Below, in pieces: positions 19,061 through 28,107 of a stretch of 64,000 bases of DNA. Below the pieces are notes generated by a model, which ran no database searches, had not been told where the DNA came from, and worked only from the letters and a program-made list of their open reading frames with translations. The DNA comes from Thermomonas sp. (lineage in GTDB: Bacteria; Pseudomonadota; Gammaproteobacteria; Xanthomonadales; Xanthomonadaceae). The translations under genes and the position numbers were made by a program. How positions within the stretch are numbered: the first letter of the stretch is position 1; every line of letters begins with the position of its first letter. Location of the stretch: contig NZ_JADZDS010000007.1 in NCBI RefSeq assembly GCF_020850895.1, positions 1-64,000 of the forward strand, in the 5' to 3' direction.

Positions 19061-19191
19061 CCTTCTCCCTCCGGGAGAAGGTGCCCGCAGAGCCTGCCCC
19101 CGCGAAGGCGGGGGCGGATGAGGGTGTGGCACGGGCATCGGCACCGCAGGCCCCATACCTTCACCTCAACCCCTCTCCCGGAGGGAGAAGG
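19061..19191. repeat. Intergenic palindrome cluster between greB and rimO
   Basis: Three palindromes lie between the convergent genes. CCTTCTCCC-TCC-GGGAGAAGG is at 19061-19081, GCCCCCGC-GAAG-GCGGGGGC at 19096-19115, and an inverted version of the first (CCTCTCCCGGAGGGAGAAGG) at about 19172-19191. The outer pair are inverted copies of each other. They look like the REP-type elements common between genes in this family and could also serve as bidirectional terminators. Confidence 0.7.
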
Positions 19192-19194
19192 GCT

Positions 19195-20532
19195 TCAGTT
19201 TCCAGCGTTGTACTCGACCTCGCCGTACAGGTCGTGCTCGTCGCTGCCCATGATCCGCACCTGCACGAATTCACCCACCCGCAGGCCGGCGTCGCGGCCG
19301 TCCTGGATTTGCACCAGCCCATCGATCTCCGGCGCGTCGGCCATCGAGCGTGCGATCGCCAGTTCACCATCGAGCGCATCAACGAGGCAGGTCTGCACGC
19401 TACCGACCTTGGCTTCTAGCTTGCTTGCTGAAATCTCCGCCTGCCGCTGCATGAAGCGCGCCAGACGCTCCTGCTTCACGTCCTCATCAACCGGATCCGG
19501 CAGGTCATTGGCCTTGGCGCCGGTCACCGGCGAATAGGCGAACGCGCCGACGCGGTCGAGCTGGGCTTCGTCGAGGAAGTCCAGCAGCTGCTCGAACTCG
19601 TCGTCGGTCTCGCCGGGAAAGCCGACGATGAAGGTGCTGCGGATCGTCAATTCCGGGCAGATCTCGCGCCAACGCTGGATCCGCTCCAGGGTCTTGTCAA
19701 CCGCGCCGGGGCGCTTCATCAATTTGAGGATACGCGGGCTGGCGTGCTGGAACGGGATATCCAGGTACGGAAGGAGTTTCCCGTCATCCATCAGTGGGAT
19801 CACCTCATCCACATGCGGGTACGGGTAGACGTAATGCAGCCGTGTCCACACGCCCAGCTCGGACAGGCCTTCGCAGAGTGCCTTCATCCGGGTTTCGTAC
19901 ATTCCGGTTCGCCACAGCCGCGGCGTGTATTTGATATCCACGCCGTAGGCACTGGTGTCCTGTGACACCACCAGCAATTCCTTGACCCCGCCGCGCACCA
20001 GCTTCTCGGCTTCTCGCAGGACCTCATCGACCGGGCGCGACACCAGATCGCCGCGCATCGACGGGATGATGCAGAACGTGCAACGGTGGTTGCAGCCTTC
20101 GGAAATCTTCAGATAAGCGTAGTGATGCGGGGTGAGCTTCAGGCCGTAGTCGGGCAACAGGTCGAGGAAGGGATCGTGCTTGGGCGGCAGCGCCGTGTGC
20201 ACCGCGTCCATCACGCTCTGGTAATCCTGCGGGCCGCTGATCGACAGTACGCCCGGATGCGCTTCGCGAATCAGATCGGCGCGCTTGCCAAGACAGCCGG
20301 TCACGATCACCTTGCCATTTTCCGCCAATGCCTCGCCGATGGTGTCCAGCGATTCGGCCACCGCGCTGTCGATGAAGCCACAGGTGTTGACCACCACCAC
20401 GTCGGCATCGTCATAGGTCTGCACCAGGTCGTATCCCTCGACCCGCAGTTGGGTGAGGATGCGTTCGGAATCCACCAAGGCCTTGGGGCAGCCGAGGCTG
20501 ACGAATCCGATCTTTGGCTGCTGCAGGGACAT
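19195..20532 (-). CDS. rimO: Ribosomal protein S12 methylthiotransferase
   Basis: Radical-SAM enzyme that adds a methylthio group to Asp of ribosomal protein S12. The 445-residue protein has the N-terminal UPF0004 domain with cluster cysteines ([26 protein letters not shown]), the radical-SAM motif CNHRCTFC and a C-terminal TRAM domain. The start at 20532 ([17 protein letters not shown]) is the family-like one. The sequence fits RimO rather than MiaB because of the [10 protein letters not shown] opening. Confidence 0.95.
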   Translation of the reverse strand: MSLQQPKIGFVSLGCPKALVDSERILTQLRVEGYDLVQTYDDADVVVVNTCGFIDSAVAESLDTIGEALAENGKVIVTGCLGKRADLIREAHPGVLSISGPQDYQSVMDAVHTALPPKHDPFLDLLPDYGLKLTPHHYAYLKISEGCNHRCTFCIIPSMRGDLVSRPVDEVLREAEKLVRGGVKELLVVSQDTSAYGVDIKYTPRLWRTGMYETRMKALCEGLSELGVWTRLHYVYPYPHVDEVIPLMDDGKLLPYLDIPFQHASPRILKLMKRPGAVDKTLERIQRWREICPELTIRSTFIVGFPGETDDEFEQLLDFLDEAQLDRVGAFAYSPVTGAKANDLPDPVDEDVKQERLARFMQRQAEISASKLEAKVGSVQTCLVDALDGELAIARSMADAPEIDGLVQIQDGRDAGLRVGEFVQVRIMGSDEHDLYGEVEYNAGN

Positions 20533-20743
20533 GGTGCGACACGCAGGAAAAGGTGCGGAATTATACGGGCTGGTCCATTGGCCACCCGGAAGGTCATCAC
20601 CCATGACCCCTGCCTGCGCCGGCCATTCCCGCCATCCTACGCCGGTTCCGGCGTTCGACTTCGCATCGCGTGGCGACTACCCTCGGCAGGGTCGGAGTGG
20701 ATCACGCTTGGCCGATCCCGGCCATGGAGATACGAGGAACACC

Positions 20744-21409
20744 ATGGGCGAATGGCAGCCGTTGTACACCGCCTGCGGCAGCGTGCAGGCATGGCTAGAA
20801 CAGCCCGAGGGCGACCCCCGCGGCGCGGTGGTGGTGGCGCACGAAATTTACGGCATGCTGCCGCACTACCAGACCCTGTGCCAGCGTCTGGCCCAAGCCG
20901 GATTCATCGCCATGGCGCCGGCCTACTTCGACCTGATCGAACCCGGCCTGGTGTTCGCCACCGATCTCGCCGGTTCCAACCGTGGGCGCGCCACGGTGGA
21001 TCGACTCGGGCTGGATTGCGCGATCGACACCACCGAAACCGCACTCGACATGCTCAATGGCTTTGGCCATCCGGTCGGTGTCGTTGGATTCAGCTGGGGT
21101 GGTACCGTGGCCCTGCTGGCCAACACCCGGCTCGGCCTGCCCGCTGTCAGTTATTACGCCACCCGCAACCTGCCGTTTCTGGACGAGCCGGCCTGCGCCC
21201 CATTGATGTTCCATTTCGGCGCACTCGACCCCGCCATCCCGGCAGAGGCCATTGCCCAGCATCGACAAAAACAGCCGCAATCCCAGGTGTTCGTTTACGA
21301 AGACGCCGACCACGCCTTCAACCGCGACCCCGATCCACCCTTCGAACCCGCATCCGCCGCGCTGGCTTGGCAGCGCAGCCTTGCCTTCCTCACGGAGCAC
21401 CTGTCATGA
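20744..21409 (+). CDS. Dienelactone hydrolase family protein
   Basis: A 221-residue alpha/beta hydrolase. The nucleophile elbow reads GFSWGG, placing Ser where classical dienelactone hydrolases have Cys (GxCxGG). The catalytic His lies in DADHAFNRD, and the acid Asp probably in FGALDPAIP. A good ribosome site (ACGAGGAAC) supports the ATG at 20744. The natural substrate is unknown; many relatives are general carboxylesterases. The stop overlaps the ATG of the HIT gene, so the two are co-translated. Confidence 0.85.
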   Translation: MGEWQPLYTACGSVQAWLEQPEGDPRGAVVVAHEIYGMLPHYQTLCQRLAQAGFIAMAPAYFDLIEPGLVFATDLAGSNRGRATVDRLGLDCAIDTTETALDMLNGFGHPVGVVGFSWGGTVALLANTRLGLPAVSYYATRNLPFLDEPACAPLMFHFGALDPAIPAEAIAQHRQKQPQSQVFVYEDADHAFNRDPDPPFEPASAALAWQRSLAFLTEHLS

Positions 21410-21813
21410 ACAAATGGCACCTGGACTCGAGACTCGCCGACGACACCGCACCGGTGACCGACCTGCCGCTGTGCGAAGTGCGCTTGATGGACGATGCCAA
21501 CCACCCTTGGCTGGTGCTGGTACCGAAGGTGCAGGACGCGGTGGAACTGATCGACCTGACGCCCTCACAACGCACCCTGCTGAATGCGGAAATCGCGATC
21601 GCCTCGCGCGCGCTGAAAACCCTGTTCAAGCCGGACAAGCTCAATGTTGCCGCACTCGGCAACCTGGTCCCGCAGTTGCACGTCCACGTCATCGCCCGTT
21701 TCCATGACGACATCGCCTGGCCGCGCCCGGTCTGGGGCGCCGCCGACGCCCGTCCGTACGAGCCGGAGGAGTTGGTCGAACGCGTGACGGCACTGCGTGG
21801 CGTATTGGCTTGA
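21406..21813 (+). CDS. HIT family nucleotide-binding protein
   Basis: A 135-residue histidine-triad protein. The active-site signature is QLHVHVIARF near residue 93, with the catalytic histidine in the HVH pair. HIT proteins hydrolyse or transfer nucleotidyl groups, for example on Ap4A or AMP-amine conjugates. The C-terminal part resembles the Ap4A-hydrolase-like branch found in many gammaproteobacteria. It is encoded in a four-base overlap (ATGA) with the hydrolase gene. Confidence 0.88.
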   Translation: MNKWHLDSRLADDTAPVTDLPLCEVRLMDDANHPWLVLVPKVQDAVELIDLTPSQRTLLNAEIAIASRALKTLFKPDKLNVAALGNLVPQLHVHVIARFHDDIAWPRPVWGAADARPYEPEELVERVTALRGVLA

Positions 21814-21960
21814 GGAACCAACCACACCGTTATGCTTGGCCCTGCTTCGGTTCGCCCTGCGCAACCCTCACTCTCGACCAAGGCAAGCCTACGTGAGCCA
21901 GCCAGACGACGCCCCAGCCCTCCAATTGGCACCGTGTCGATCGCGAAGGACAATCTCGCC

Positions 21961-22731
21961 ATGATCCTGCGTCACCTCGCCAGATCGTTGAAGGAACAGA
22001 ACTGGACGGCGATCCTGGTCGAGTTCGTGCTGCTGGTGCTGGGCGTGTTCCTCGGCATCCAAGCATCGAACTGGAACGCACAGCGCGAAGAGGACGCCAA
22101 GGCCCGCGCCTTCTTGGAACGCATCCGCATCAACCTGGAGACCGACGCGCACTCGATTCAACGTCGCGAAGTGTTCTGGACGCGCGTGATCGCCTACGGC
22201 AAGCAGGCGATCCATTACGCCGAGACTGGCGAGAAGGTGGACGGCTCAGCGTGGAAGACGGTGCTGGCGTTCTACCAAGCCAGCCAACTCTGGCAATGGG
22301 CAACGTCCGACTCGACCTATCAGGAATTGCGAAGCGGCGGCGAACTGGGCCTGATCCGCGATCAGGTGCTGCGCGATGCACTGTCCCGGTACTACGTGGA
22401 GAACGGGCCCGGGACCGAGTACCTGTTCATGCTGCAACCGGAATACCGAAGGATCGTGCGCGGGTTGACGCCCCAGACCGTGGCCGACCACATCTGGGCG
22501 AAGTGCTGGCGCCAGCCCAACCCGGGCGAACAGTACCTGTACGACTGCGACGCGCCGATTCCGGAAGCACAGGCGCAGGCCATCCTGGACCGTTACATGA
22601 ACGATCCTGACCTGCTGCCAGAACTGCGTTTCTGGGTGGCCAACCAGAGCGTATCCCTGGTCGTGATCAGCAACTACACGCCGCTGGTGAAGGACATGCT
22701 GGCGCGCACGCGCCTGAACAGCGTGCCATGA
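21961..22731 (+). CDS. DUF6090-like single-pass membrane protein, copy 1
   Basis: A 256-residue protein of unknown function. The N-terminus (MILRHLARSLKEQNW) is followed by one hydrophobic helix ending GIQASNWN and a charged helical body. The first ~40 residues are almost identical to the next gene, while the bodies have diverged. That pattern points to a tandem duplication with strong constraint on the membrane segment. I assign DUF6090-like from the general layout, not from a database match. It overlaps the next gene by four bases. Confidence 0.75.
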   Translation: MILRHLARSLKEQNWTAILVEFVLLVLGVFLGIQASNWNAQREEDAKARAFLERIRINLETDAHSIQRREVFWTRVIAYGKQAIHYAETGEKVDGSAWKTVLAFYQASQLWQWATSDSTYQELRSGGELGLIRDQVLRDALSRYYVENGPGTEYLFMLQPEYRRIVRGLTPQTVADHIWAKCWRQPNPGEQYLYDCDAPIPEAQAQAILDRYMNDPDLLPELRFWVANQSVSLVVISNYTPLVKDMLARTRLNSVP

Positions 22732-23459
22732 TCCTGCGCGGCCTCGCCAGATCATTGAAGGAACAGAACTGGACGGCCATCGCCATCGAGTTCGTGTTGC
22801 TGGTATTGGGCGTGTTCCTCGGCATCCAGGCCAGCAACTGGAATACGTCGGAAACCGAACGGCGACAGGCGCGCGATGCGATGCAGCGCCTGCAGGACGA
22901 CATGCAACAGTCGTTCGAGTTGACCGGGCAGAGCATGATCTTCATGGCGGGGAACGCGCGTGGCGCCGACCTCGTGTTCGACAGCCTGCGCAGCTGCCAT
23001 CTGGCCGAGCAGGACCGCGATGCGTTCGCCACCGGCCTGTATCGACTCGGCAAGATCACCCCGGCACGCTTCGTCCGCACCACCTTCGACGAACTGCGCG
23101 ACAGCGGGCGATTGGATCTGATCGGCGACGACAAGCTCCGGCATGCCCTCAACGAGACCGCGCGCATGCAGGACTCGCACGAAGCCGTGTTCCGTCTGAT
23201 CGCCGCGCGCACCGATCCGCACATGGCCTACGTGGACAGCCATGTGATCTACCTCATCCACGGCGCCATCGGGGGCGGCGCGCAGATCCGCTGGAACCAG
23301 CTCGACATCGACTTCGACGCCGCCTGCAAGGATCGCCGCTTCCAGGCCGCCGTCGCCGCCGTCCGCAATTACACCTATGACGACCTCGCCGACGTGACCC
23401 GGCAACAACAACGTTTCGAGGACATCCTCGGCCTGATCAAGCAGGAGCGCGCACGGTGA
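22728..23459 (+). CDS. DUF6090-like single-pass membrane protein, copy 2
   Basis: A 243-residue paralogue of the preceding protein. It shares the N-terminal helix region (SLKEQNWTAI through LGVFLGIQASNWN) and has a different helical C-terminal body. No catalytic motif is visible. The ATGA overlap with copy 1 and the GTGA overlap with the following stump show a coupled three-gene arrangement. A trans-membrane scaffold or sensor role is possible, but nothing in the sequence proves one. Confidence 0.75.
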   Translation: MILRGLARSLKEQNWTAIAIEFVLLVLGVFLGIQASNWNTSETERRQARDAMQRLQDDMQQSFELTGQSMIFMAGNARGADLVFDSLRSCHLAEQDRDAFATGLYRLGKITPARFVRTTFDELRDSGRLDLIGDDKLRHALNETARMQDSHEAVFRLIAARTDPHMAYVDSHVIYLIHGAIGGGAQIRWNQLDIDFDAACKDRRFQAAVAAVRNYTYDDLADVTRQQQRFEDILGLIKQERAR

Positions 23460-23611
23460 ACCGGATTTTCGCCACGCTGCGCCGCCTGCTCACCGAAAAC
23501 CACTTCACCCACTACCTCGGCTACGCGGCTGGCAACATCGACATGGGTGGTCGCATCCACGGCATCATGTGCCGATGCGCACGACGTCCAACCCACCCCG
23601 TCTCGCCGTGA
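23456..23611 (+). pseudogene. Truncated third DUF6090-like gene
   Basis: A 51-codon frame starts with GTG inside a GTGA overlap with copy 2. Its first ~26 residues (NRIFATLRRLLTENHFTHYL, then GYAAG) match the typical opening of DUF6090 proteins just before the membrane helix. The helix and the rest of the protein are absent, and the frame then runs into the flavoprotein gene out of phase. I read it as the 5' stump of a deleted third family member. Confidence 0.55.
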
Positions 23612-24834
23612 TCGGTGGTGGCCCGGCCGGCCTGATGGCGGCGGAAACCGCGCGTGCCGCCGGGATCGAGGTGCACCTGTTCGATGCGATGGGTTCGGTG
23701 GGCCGCAAGTTCCTGATCGCCGGCAAGGGCGGGCTGAACCTGACCCATTCCGAGCCGCGTCCCGGTTTCGATGCGCGTTATCGGCAGCGTGCGGGCGAGG
23801 TCGGAACCTGGCTTGATGATTTCGATGGCGAGGCATTGCGGCAATGGGCGCGCGGGTTTGGCATCGACACTTATATTGGCAGTTCCGGGCGCGTGTTCCC
23901 GATGGATCGCAAGGCGGCGCCGCTGTTGCGCGGCTGGGTGCGGCGGCTGAAGGAATCCGGCGTGCACGTGCATGTCCAGCACCGCTGGCAAGGCTGGACG
24001 GATGATGGCGCGCTGTCTTTCGACACGCCCGATGGCCCGATGCCATTCAAGGCCGATGCGGTGGTGCTGGCCTTGGGCGGCGGCAGTTGGCCGCAGCTCG
24101 GTTCCGACGGCGCATGGATGCCGCTGCTGGCCGCACGCGGCATCGACCTCGCCCCGCTGGCGCCGTCCAACTGCGGTTTCGACATCGGATGGAGCCCGTA
24201 CCTTGCCGAGAAATTCGCAGGTGCGCCGCTGAAGCCGGTGCTGGCGCATTGGCGCGATTTCGAAGGTGTTGCGCACAGCCTGCAAGGCGAATGCGTGTTG
24301 ACCGAACACGGCATCGAAGGCAGCCTGATCTACGCCATCAGCGCCGACCTGCGCGAGGTGCTGGCACGCGATGGCACGGTGACGTTGCATCTGGATCTTG
24401 CGCCGGGGCGCGCGCTTGAACGCCTCGCCCGTGACCTCGCCAAACCACGCAACGGCCGCAGCCTCGGCGAACACCTGCGCCGGCAGGCCGGGATCGAGGG
24501 CGCGAAGGCGGCGCTGTTGTTCGAAGTACTGGACAAGGCCGCCTTGCAGGACATGCCACGCGTCGCCGCCACGATCAAGCAATTGCCGCTGACCCTGCGC
24601 AGCGCCAGACCCATCGCCGAAGCCATCTCGACCGCCGGCGGCGTGCCGCTGGAAGGTCTGGACGATGCGCTGATGTTGCGCAATTGGCCCGGCGTGTTCT
24701 GCGCCGGAGAGATGCTCGATTGGGAAGCGCCCACCGGCGGCTACCTGCTGACCGCCTGCTTCGCCAGCGGCCTGCGCGCCGGGCGTGGTGCGGTGGGCTG
24801 GCTGCAAGGCACGCCTCACAACCGCGCCAGTTGA
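23575..24834 (+). CDS. NAD(P)/FAD-dependent oxidoreductase, YhiN/HI0933-like flavoprotein
   Basis: A 419-residue flavoprotein of the HI0933/BaiN group. The FAD-binding loop is VIGGGPAGLMAAETA near the start. Next come VGRKFLIAGKGGLNLTHSE, typical of the family, and a second nucleotide-binding strand VVLALGGGSWPQLGSDG. The C-terminal ATTIKQLPLTLRSARPI and GEMLDWEAPTGGYLLTACFASG close the FAD site. The physiological reaction of this branch is not established. A GTG two codons upstream is an alternative start. The gene begins right after the DUF6090 stump. Confidence 0.88.
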   Translation: MRTTSNPPRLAVIGGGPAGLMAAETARAAGIEVHLFDAMGSVGRKFLIAGKGGLNLTHSEPRPGFDARYRQRAGEVGTWLDDFDGEALRQWARGFGIDTYIGSSGRVFPMDRKAAPLLRGWVRRLKESGVHVHVQHRWQGWTDDGALSFDTPDGPMPFKADAVVLALGGGSWPQLGSDGAWMPLLAARGIDLAPLAPSNCGFDIGWSPYLAEKFAGAPLKPVLAHWRDFEGVAHSLQGECVLTEHGIEGSLIYAISADLREVLARDGTVTLHLDLAPGRALERLARDLAKPRNGRSLGEHLRRQAGIEGAKAALLFEVLDKAALQDMPRVAATIKQLPLTLRSARPIAEAISTAGGVPLEGLDDALMLRNWPGVFCAGEMLDWEAPTGGYLLTACFASGLRAGRGAVGWLQGTPHNRAS

Positions 24835-24929
24835 TACGTTCCGCACGCGATCCAAGCCCCAACCTTCGGCATTTGCGACGGCCATCGGCCAGGTCTAGGC
24901 TGGGCGCTTTCCCGCCGGACATCACCGCC

Positions 24930-26762
24930 ATGCATGTGCTGCGCACCCTTGCCTTGACCGCCTGCATTACTGCCGCGCTGGCCGGCTGCAACCCGACTAA
25001 TCCCACCGCGCCGACGTCCAGCGCCACGCCCGCAGCGACAGCAACCAGCAACGAAGACACCGCGCTCAACAAGGCGGTGGACGCCTTCATCGACGGCTAT
25101 TTCCAACACAACCCGGTGTTCGCCGCCAACGCCGGCAAACACGAATTCGACGGTAAATTGCCCGACTACAGCCCCGCCGGCCTGAAGGCCAATGCCGATT
25201 GGCTGCACGCCCAGCGCGACGCCTTCGCCGCGTTCAAGGACGCGTCCCTCGACGAGCAGGGGCGCTTCCGGCGCGACTATGTGCTGGCGGTGATCGACGG
25301 GGCATTGTTTTGGCTGGAAGACTCCGGCTTCCCCTACAACAATCCGTCCTTCTACACCGGCGACCTGTCGCCGAGCATGTACCTGACCCGCCCCTACGCA
25401 CCGTTGGCGCAGCGCATGGAGGCGTTCATCCGTTACCAGGAAGCCCTGCCCAAGGCGGTCGAGCAGATCAAGGCCAATTTCAAGTTGCCGCTGCCGGCCT
25501 CCTACATCGACCTCGGGGTGAATTCCTTCGCTGGCTACGCCAGCTTCTTCGCCAGCGACGTGCCGAAGATCTTCGCCGAGGTGAAGGACGACGCCCTGCA
25601 AGCGCGCCTGAAGGCCAGCAACGCCGCCGCGATCAAGGCGACGCAAGCCCTGGCCGACTGGCTCAAGGCGCAGAAGCCACACGCCACCCAGGATTTCGCC
25701 CTGGGCGCGGAAAAATTCGCGCAGATGCTGCATGCGACCGAGCGCGTCGATATCCCGCTGGATCAACTGAAGGCTGCTGGCGAAGCCGACCTCGCCCGCA
25801 ACCTTGCCGCGCTGAAAGCCGCCTGCGACCAATTCGCACCGGGCAAGAGCCTGAAGGATTGCGTGGCGCAGCAAGCCGCCGACAAGCCGCAGGGCGGCGC
25901 AGTCGAGGGCGCGCGTGCGCAACTGACGAGCCTGCGCCAGTTCCTCGTCGACAAGGACCTGGTGACCATCCCCGGTCCCGAGCAGGCCAAGGTCGAGGAA
26001 GCACCGCCGTTCAATCGCTGGAACTTCGCCTATATCGAGATCCCCGGCCCCTACGAGAAGAACCTGCCCTCGGTCTACTACATCGCGCCGCCGGATCCGA
26101 CCTGGCCCAAGGCCGAGCAGGACGCCTACGTGCCGGGCAAGGCCGATCTGCTGTTCGTCTCGTCGCACGAGGTCTGGCCGGGCCACTTCCTGCAATTCCT
26201 GCACTCCAATCGCTCGGACTGGAAATTCGGCCAGTTGTTCGTCGGCTATGCCTTCGCCGAAGGCTGGGCGCATTACTGCGAAGAGATGATGTTCGATGCC
26301 GGCCTCGACGGTGCCACCCCGGAAATCCACATCGGCCAGCTCGCCAACGCCCTGCTGCGCGACGTGCGCTTCCTTTCCGCGATCGGCATGCACACCGGCG
26401 GCATGACCATGGCGCAATCGGAACAATTGTTCCTCGACAAGGGCCTGCAGGATCCGGGCAACGCGCGCCAACAGGCCGCACGCGGCACCTACGATCCGGC
26501 CTATCTCAATTACACGATGGGCAAACTGATGATCATGCAGCTGCGCGATGACTGGGTCGCGAAGCATCCCGGCCCGCATGCGCTGAAGGCCTTCCACGAC
26601 CAGTTCCTGAGCTATGGCGGCCCGCCGATCCCGCTGGTGCGCGGGAAGATGCTCGGTGGGACTGCGGAGGCGACACTGTGGACGGCACCGGTGGCGGCAA
26701 CGCCAGCCACCGCGCCCACGACGCCACCTGCGACAACACCCGCGCCCGCCAAAGGCGCCTGA
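24930..26762 (+). CDS. DUF885 family lipoprotein, putative metallopeptidase
   Basis: A 610-residue exported protein with a signal peptide and lipobox ALAGC, followed by a Thr/Pro/Ala-rich spacer. The DUF885 core has the zinc-peptidase-like motif HEVWPGH and a downstream EGWAHYCEEMM, plus the C-terminal YLNYTMGKLMIMQLRDDW. These resemble carboxypeptidase-like gluzincins. No substrate is known. The C-terminus ends in a Pro/Ala/Thr-rich tail. The start at 24930 gives the proper lipoprotein signal; the longer frame upstream overlaps the flavoprotein gene in another phase. Confidence 0.85.
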   Translation: MHVLRTLALTACITAALAGCNPTNPTAPTSSATPAATATSNEDTALNKAVDAFIDGYFQHNPVFAANAGKHEFDGKLPDYSPAGLKANADWLHAQRDAFAAFKDASLDEQGRFRRDYVLAVIDGALFWLEDSGFPYNNPSFYTGDLSPSMYLTRPYAPLAQRMEAFIRYQEALPKAVEQIKANFKLPLPASYIDLGVNSFAGYASFFASDVPKIFAEVKDDALQARLKASNAAAIKATQALADWLKAQKPHATQDFALGAEKFAQMLHATERVDIPLDQLKAAGEADLARNLAALKAACDQFAPGKSLKDCVAQQAADKPQGGAVEGARAQLTSLRQFLVDKDLVTIPGPEQAKVEEAPPFNRWNFAYIEIPGPYEKNLPSVYYIAPPDPTWPKAEQDAYVPGKADLLFVSSHEVWPGHFLQFLHSNRSDWKFGQLFVGYAFAEGWAHYCEEMMFDAGLDGATPEIHIGQLANALLRDVRFLSAIGMHTGGMTMAQSEQLFLDKGLQDPGNARQQAARGTYDPAYLNYTMGKLMIMQLRDDWVAKHPGPHALKAFHDQFLSYGGPPIPLVRGKMLGGTAEATLWTAPVAATPATAPTTPPATTPAPAKGA

Positions 26763-26785
26763 TCCGCAACCGCCCTGCCGCCGGC

Positions 26786-26822
26786 CTCAGGTCTTCGGCA
26801 GGGTGACCCGGTCTGGCCCTGG
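26786..26822. repeat. Displaced copy of the dcd 3' end
   Basis: These 37 bases repeat the last ~12 codons and stop of dcd (27294-27331), differing by one C in a run of Cs. The minisatellite lies between the two copies. The pair therefore looks like a duplication made when the repeat array arrived or expanded, with the intact gene end retained on the dcd side. Confidence 0.75.
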
Positions 26823-26913
26823 ACCATGCGTTTATAACCGTCATCTCCGCGCAAGCGGAGATCCATGGACGTTGTCCTTGACCCACTTTCGCCAGCACCG
26901 AAACAACCGGAGT

Positions 26914-27289
26914 AAAGTCCATGGATGCCCGCCTTCGCGGGCATGACGATCCTGGAAAAGTCCGTGGACGCCCGCGTTCGCGGGCATGACGATCCTGGAA
27001 AAGTCCGTGGACGCCCGCGTTCGCGGGCATGACGATCCTGGAAAAGTCCGTGGCTGCCCGCCTTCGCGGGCTGACGATCCTGGAAAAGTCCGTGGCTGCC
27101 CGCCTCCGCGGGCATGACGATCCTGGAAAAGTCCGTGGACGCCCGCGTTCGCGGGCTGACGATCCTGGAAAAGTCCGTGGCTGCCCGCCTTCGCGGGCAT
27201 GACGATCCTGGAAAAGCCCGTGGACGCCCGCGTTCGCGGGCATGACGATCCTGGAAAAGTCCGTGGACGCGCGCTTCCGCGGGCATGAC
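26914..27289. repeat. Minisatellite of 42-43 bp palindrome-bearing units
   Basis: Eight full units start at 26948, 26991, 27034, 27076, 27119, 27161, 27204 and 27247, and a partial unit precedes them. Each unit opens GATCCTGGAAAAGTCCGTGG and ends with a hairpin GCCCGCnTTCGCGGGC followed by ATGAC. Units differ at one or two bases, and two lack one A, giving 42 instead of 43 bp. There are no unique spacers, so it is not a CRISPR array. About 90 bases before it hold another palindrome (CTCCGCGCAAGCGGAG) and no gene. Confidence 0.9.
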
Positions 27290-27294
27290 GTTGC

Positions 27295-27867
27295 TCAGGT
27301 CTTCGGCAGGGTGACCCCGGTCTGGCCCTGGTACTTGCCACCGCGATCCTTGTACGAGGTTTCGCAGACGTCGTCGGCAGCGGACTGGAAGAACAGCATC
27401 TGCGCCACGCCTTCACCGGCGTAGATGCGCGCCGGCAGCGGCGTGGTGTTGGAAAACTCCAGGGTTACATGGCCTTCCCACTCCGGTTCCAACGGGGTGA
27501 CATTGACGATGATCCCGCAGCGCGCGTAGGTGCTCTTGCCCAGGCAGACCACCAGGGTGTCGCGCGGGATGCGGAAGTATTCGACGGTACGCGCCAGCGC
27601 GAAGGAATTGGGCGGGATGATGCATTCATCACCCACCACGTCGACGAAGCTCTTTGGGTCGAAGTGCTTGGGATCGACAATTGTCGAATTGATGTTGGTG
27701 AACACCTTGAACTCGCGCGCACAGCGCACGTCATAGCCGTAGCTCGAGGTGCCGTAGCTGACGATGCGCTGGCCGTCGGCCTGCTTCACCTGCCCGGCTT
27801 CATACGGCGCGATCATGCCGTGCTGCTCGGCCATGCGCCGGATCCAGCGGTCGCTTTTGATGCTCAT
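27295..27867 (-). CDS. dcd: dCTP deaminase
   Basis: Deaminates dCTP to dUTP, the first step toward dTMP in many proteobacteria. The 190-residue protein carries the conserved [15 protein letters not shown] region, the catalytic Glu segment [19 protein letters not shown] and the C-terminal lid [12 protein letters not shown]. Its length is normal. The final codons are duplicated 500 bases downstream beyond the minisatellite, but the gene itself is intact. Confidence 0.96.
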   Translation of the reverse strand: MSIKSDRWIRRMAEQHGMIAPYEAGQVKQADGQRIVSYGTSSYGYDVRCAREFKVFTNINSTIVDPKHFDPKSFVDVVGDECIIPPNSFALARTVEYFRIPRDTLVVCLGKSTYARCGIIVNVTPLEPEWEGHVTLEFSNTTPLPARIYAGEGVAQMLFFQSAADDVCETSYKDRGGKYQGQTGVTLPKT

Positions 27868-27958
27868 GCGTCGTTCCGATGACGGTCAAGCTGTCATTGT
27901 AGCGGGCAAGCACATGAACCCCGTCACCCCGGCGCAGGAGGCTTGTTGCGTCACACCG

Positions 27959-28076
27959 GCATCAAGCCGTGGGGATGGCCCGCGTGGGGACAATCGGCGC
28001 CAAGGATGGCGCCGATTAGCCTACAGGGACGTACTCGCGGCGTGTCCCCACGCGGGCCATCCCCACGGCTTGATGC
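27959..28076. repeat. Perfect 34-bp inverted repeat with internal hairpin
   Basis: A left arm at 27959-27992 and a right arm at 28043-28076 are exact reverse complements over 34 bases (starting GCATCAAGCCGTGGGGATGG). The 50-base spacer contains a second palindrome, AATCGGCGCC-AAGGAT-GGCGCCGATT (27992-28017). The element fills the gap between dcd and apbC and carries no gene. It could be a cruciform-forming mobile remnant or a strong bidirectional terminator. Confidence 0.9.
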
Positions 28077-28107
28077 TGCCGCATCGTTCAATCCGCCCAC
28101 ACCCCGC

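Noticed and set aside
26914-27289. CRISPR array
   Set aside because: Whole units repeat with no unique spacers, and no cas genes are nearby.
26533-27416. Long minus-strand frames across the minisatellite (about 190-236 residues with a repeated peptide)
   Set aside because: The unit is 42-43 bp, not a multiple of three, and all frames stay open because the unit lacks stops. The peptide repeats are a by-product of the DNA repeat.
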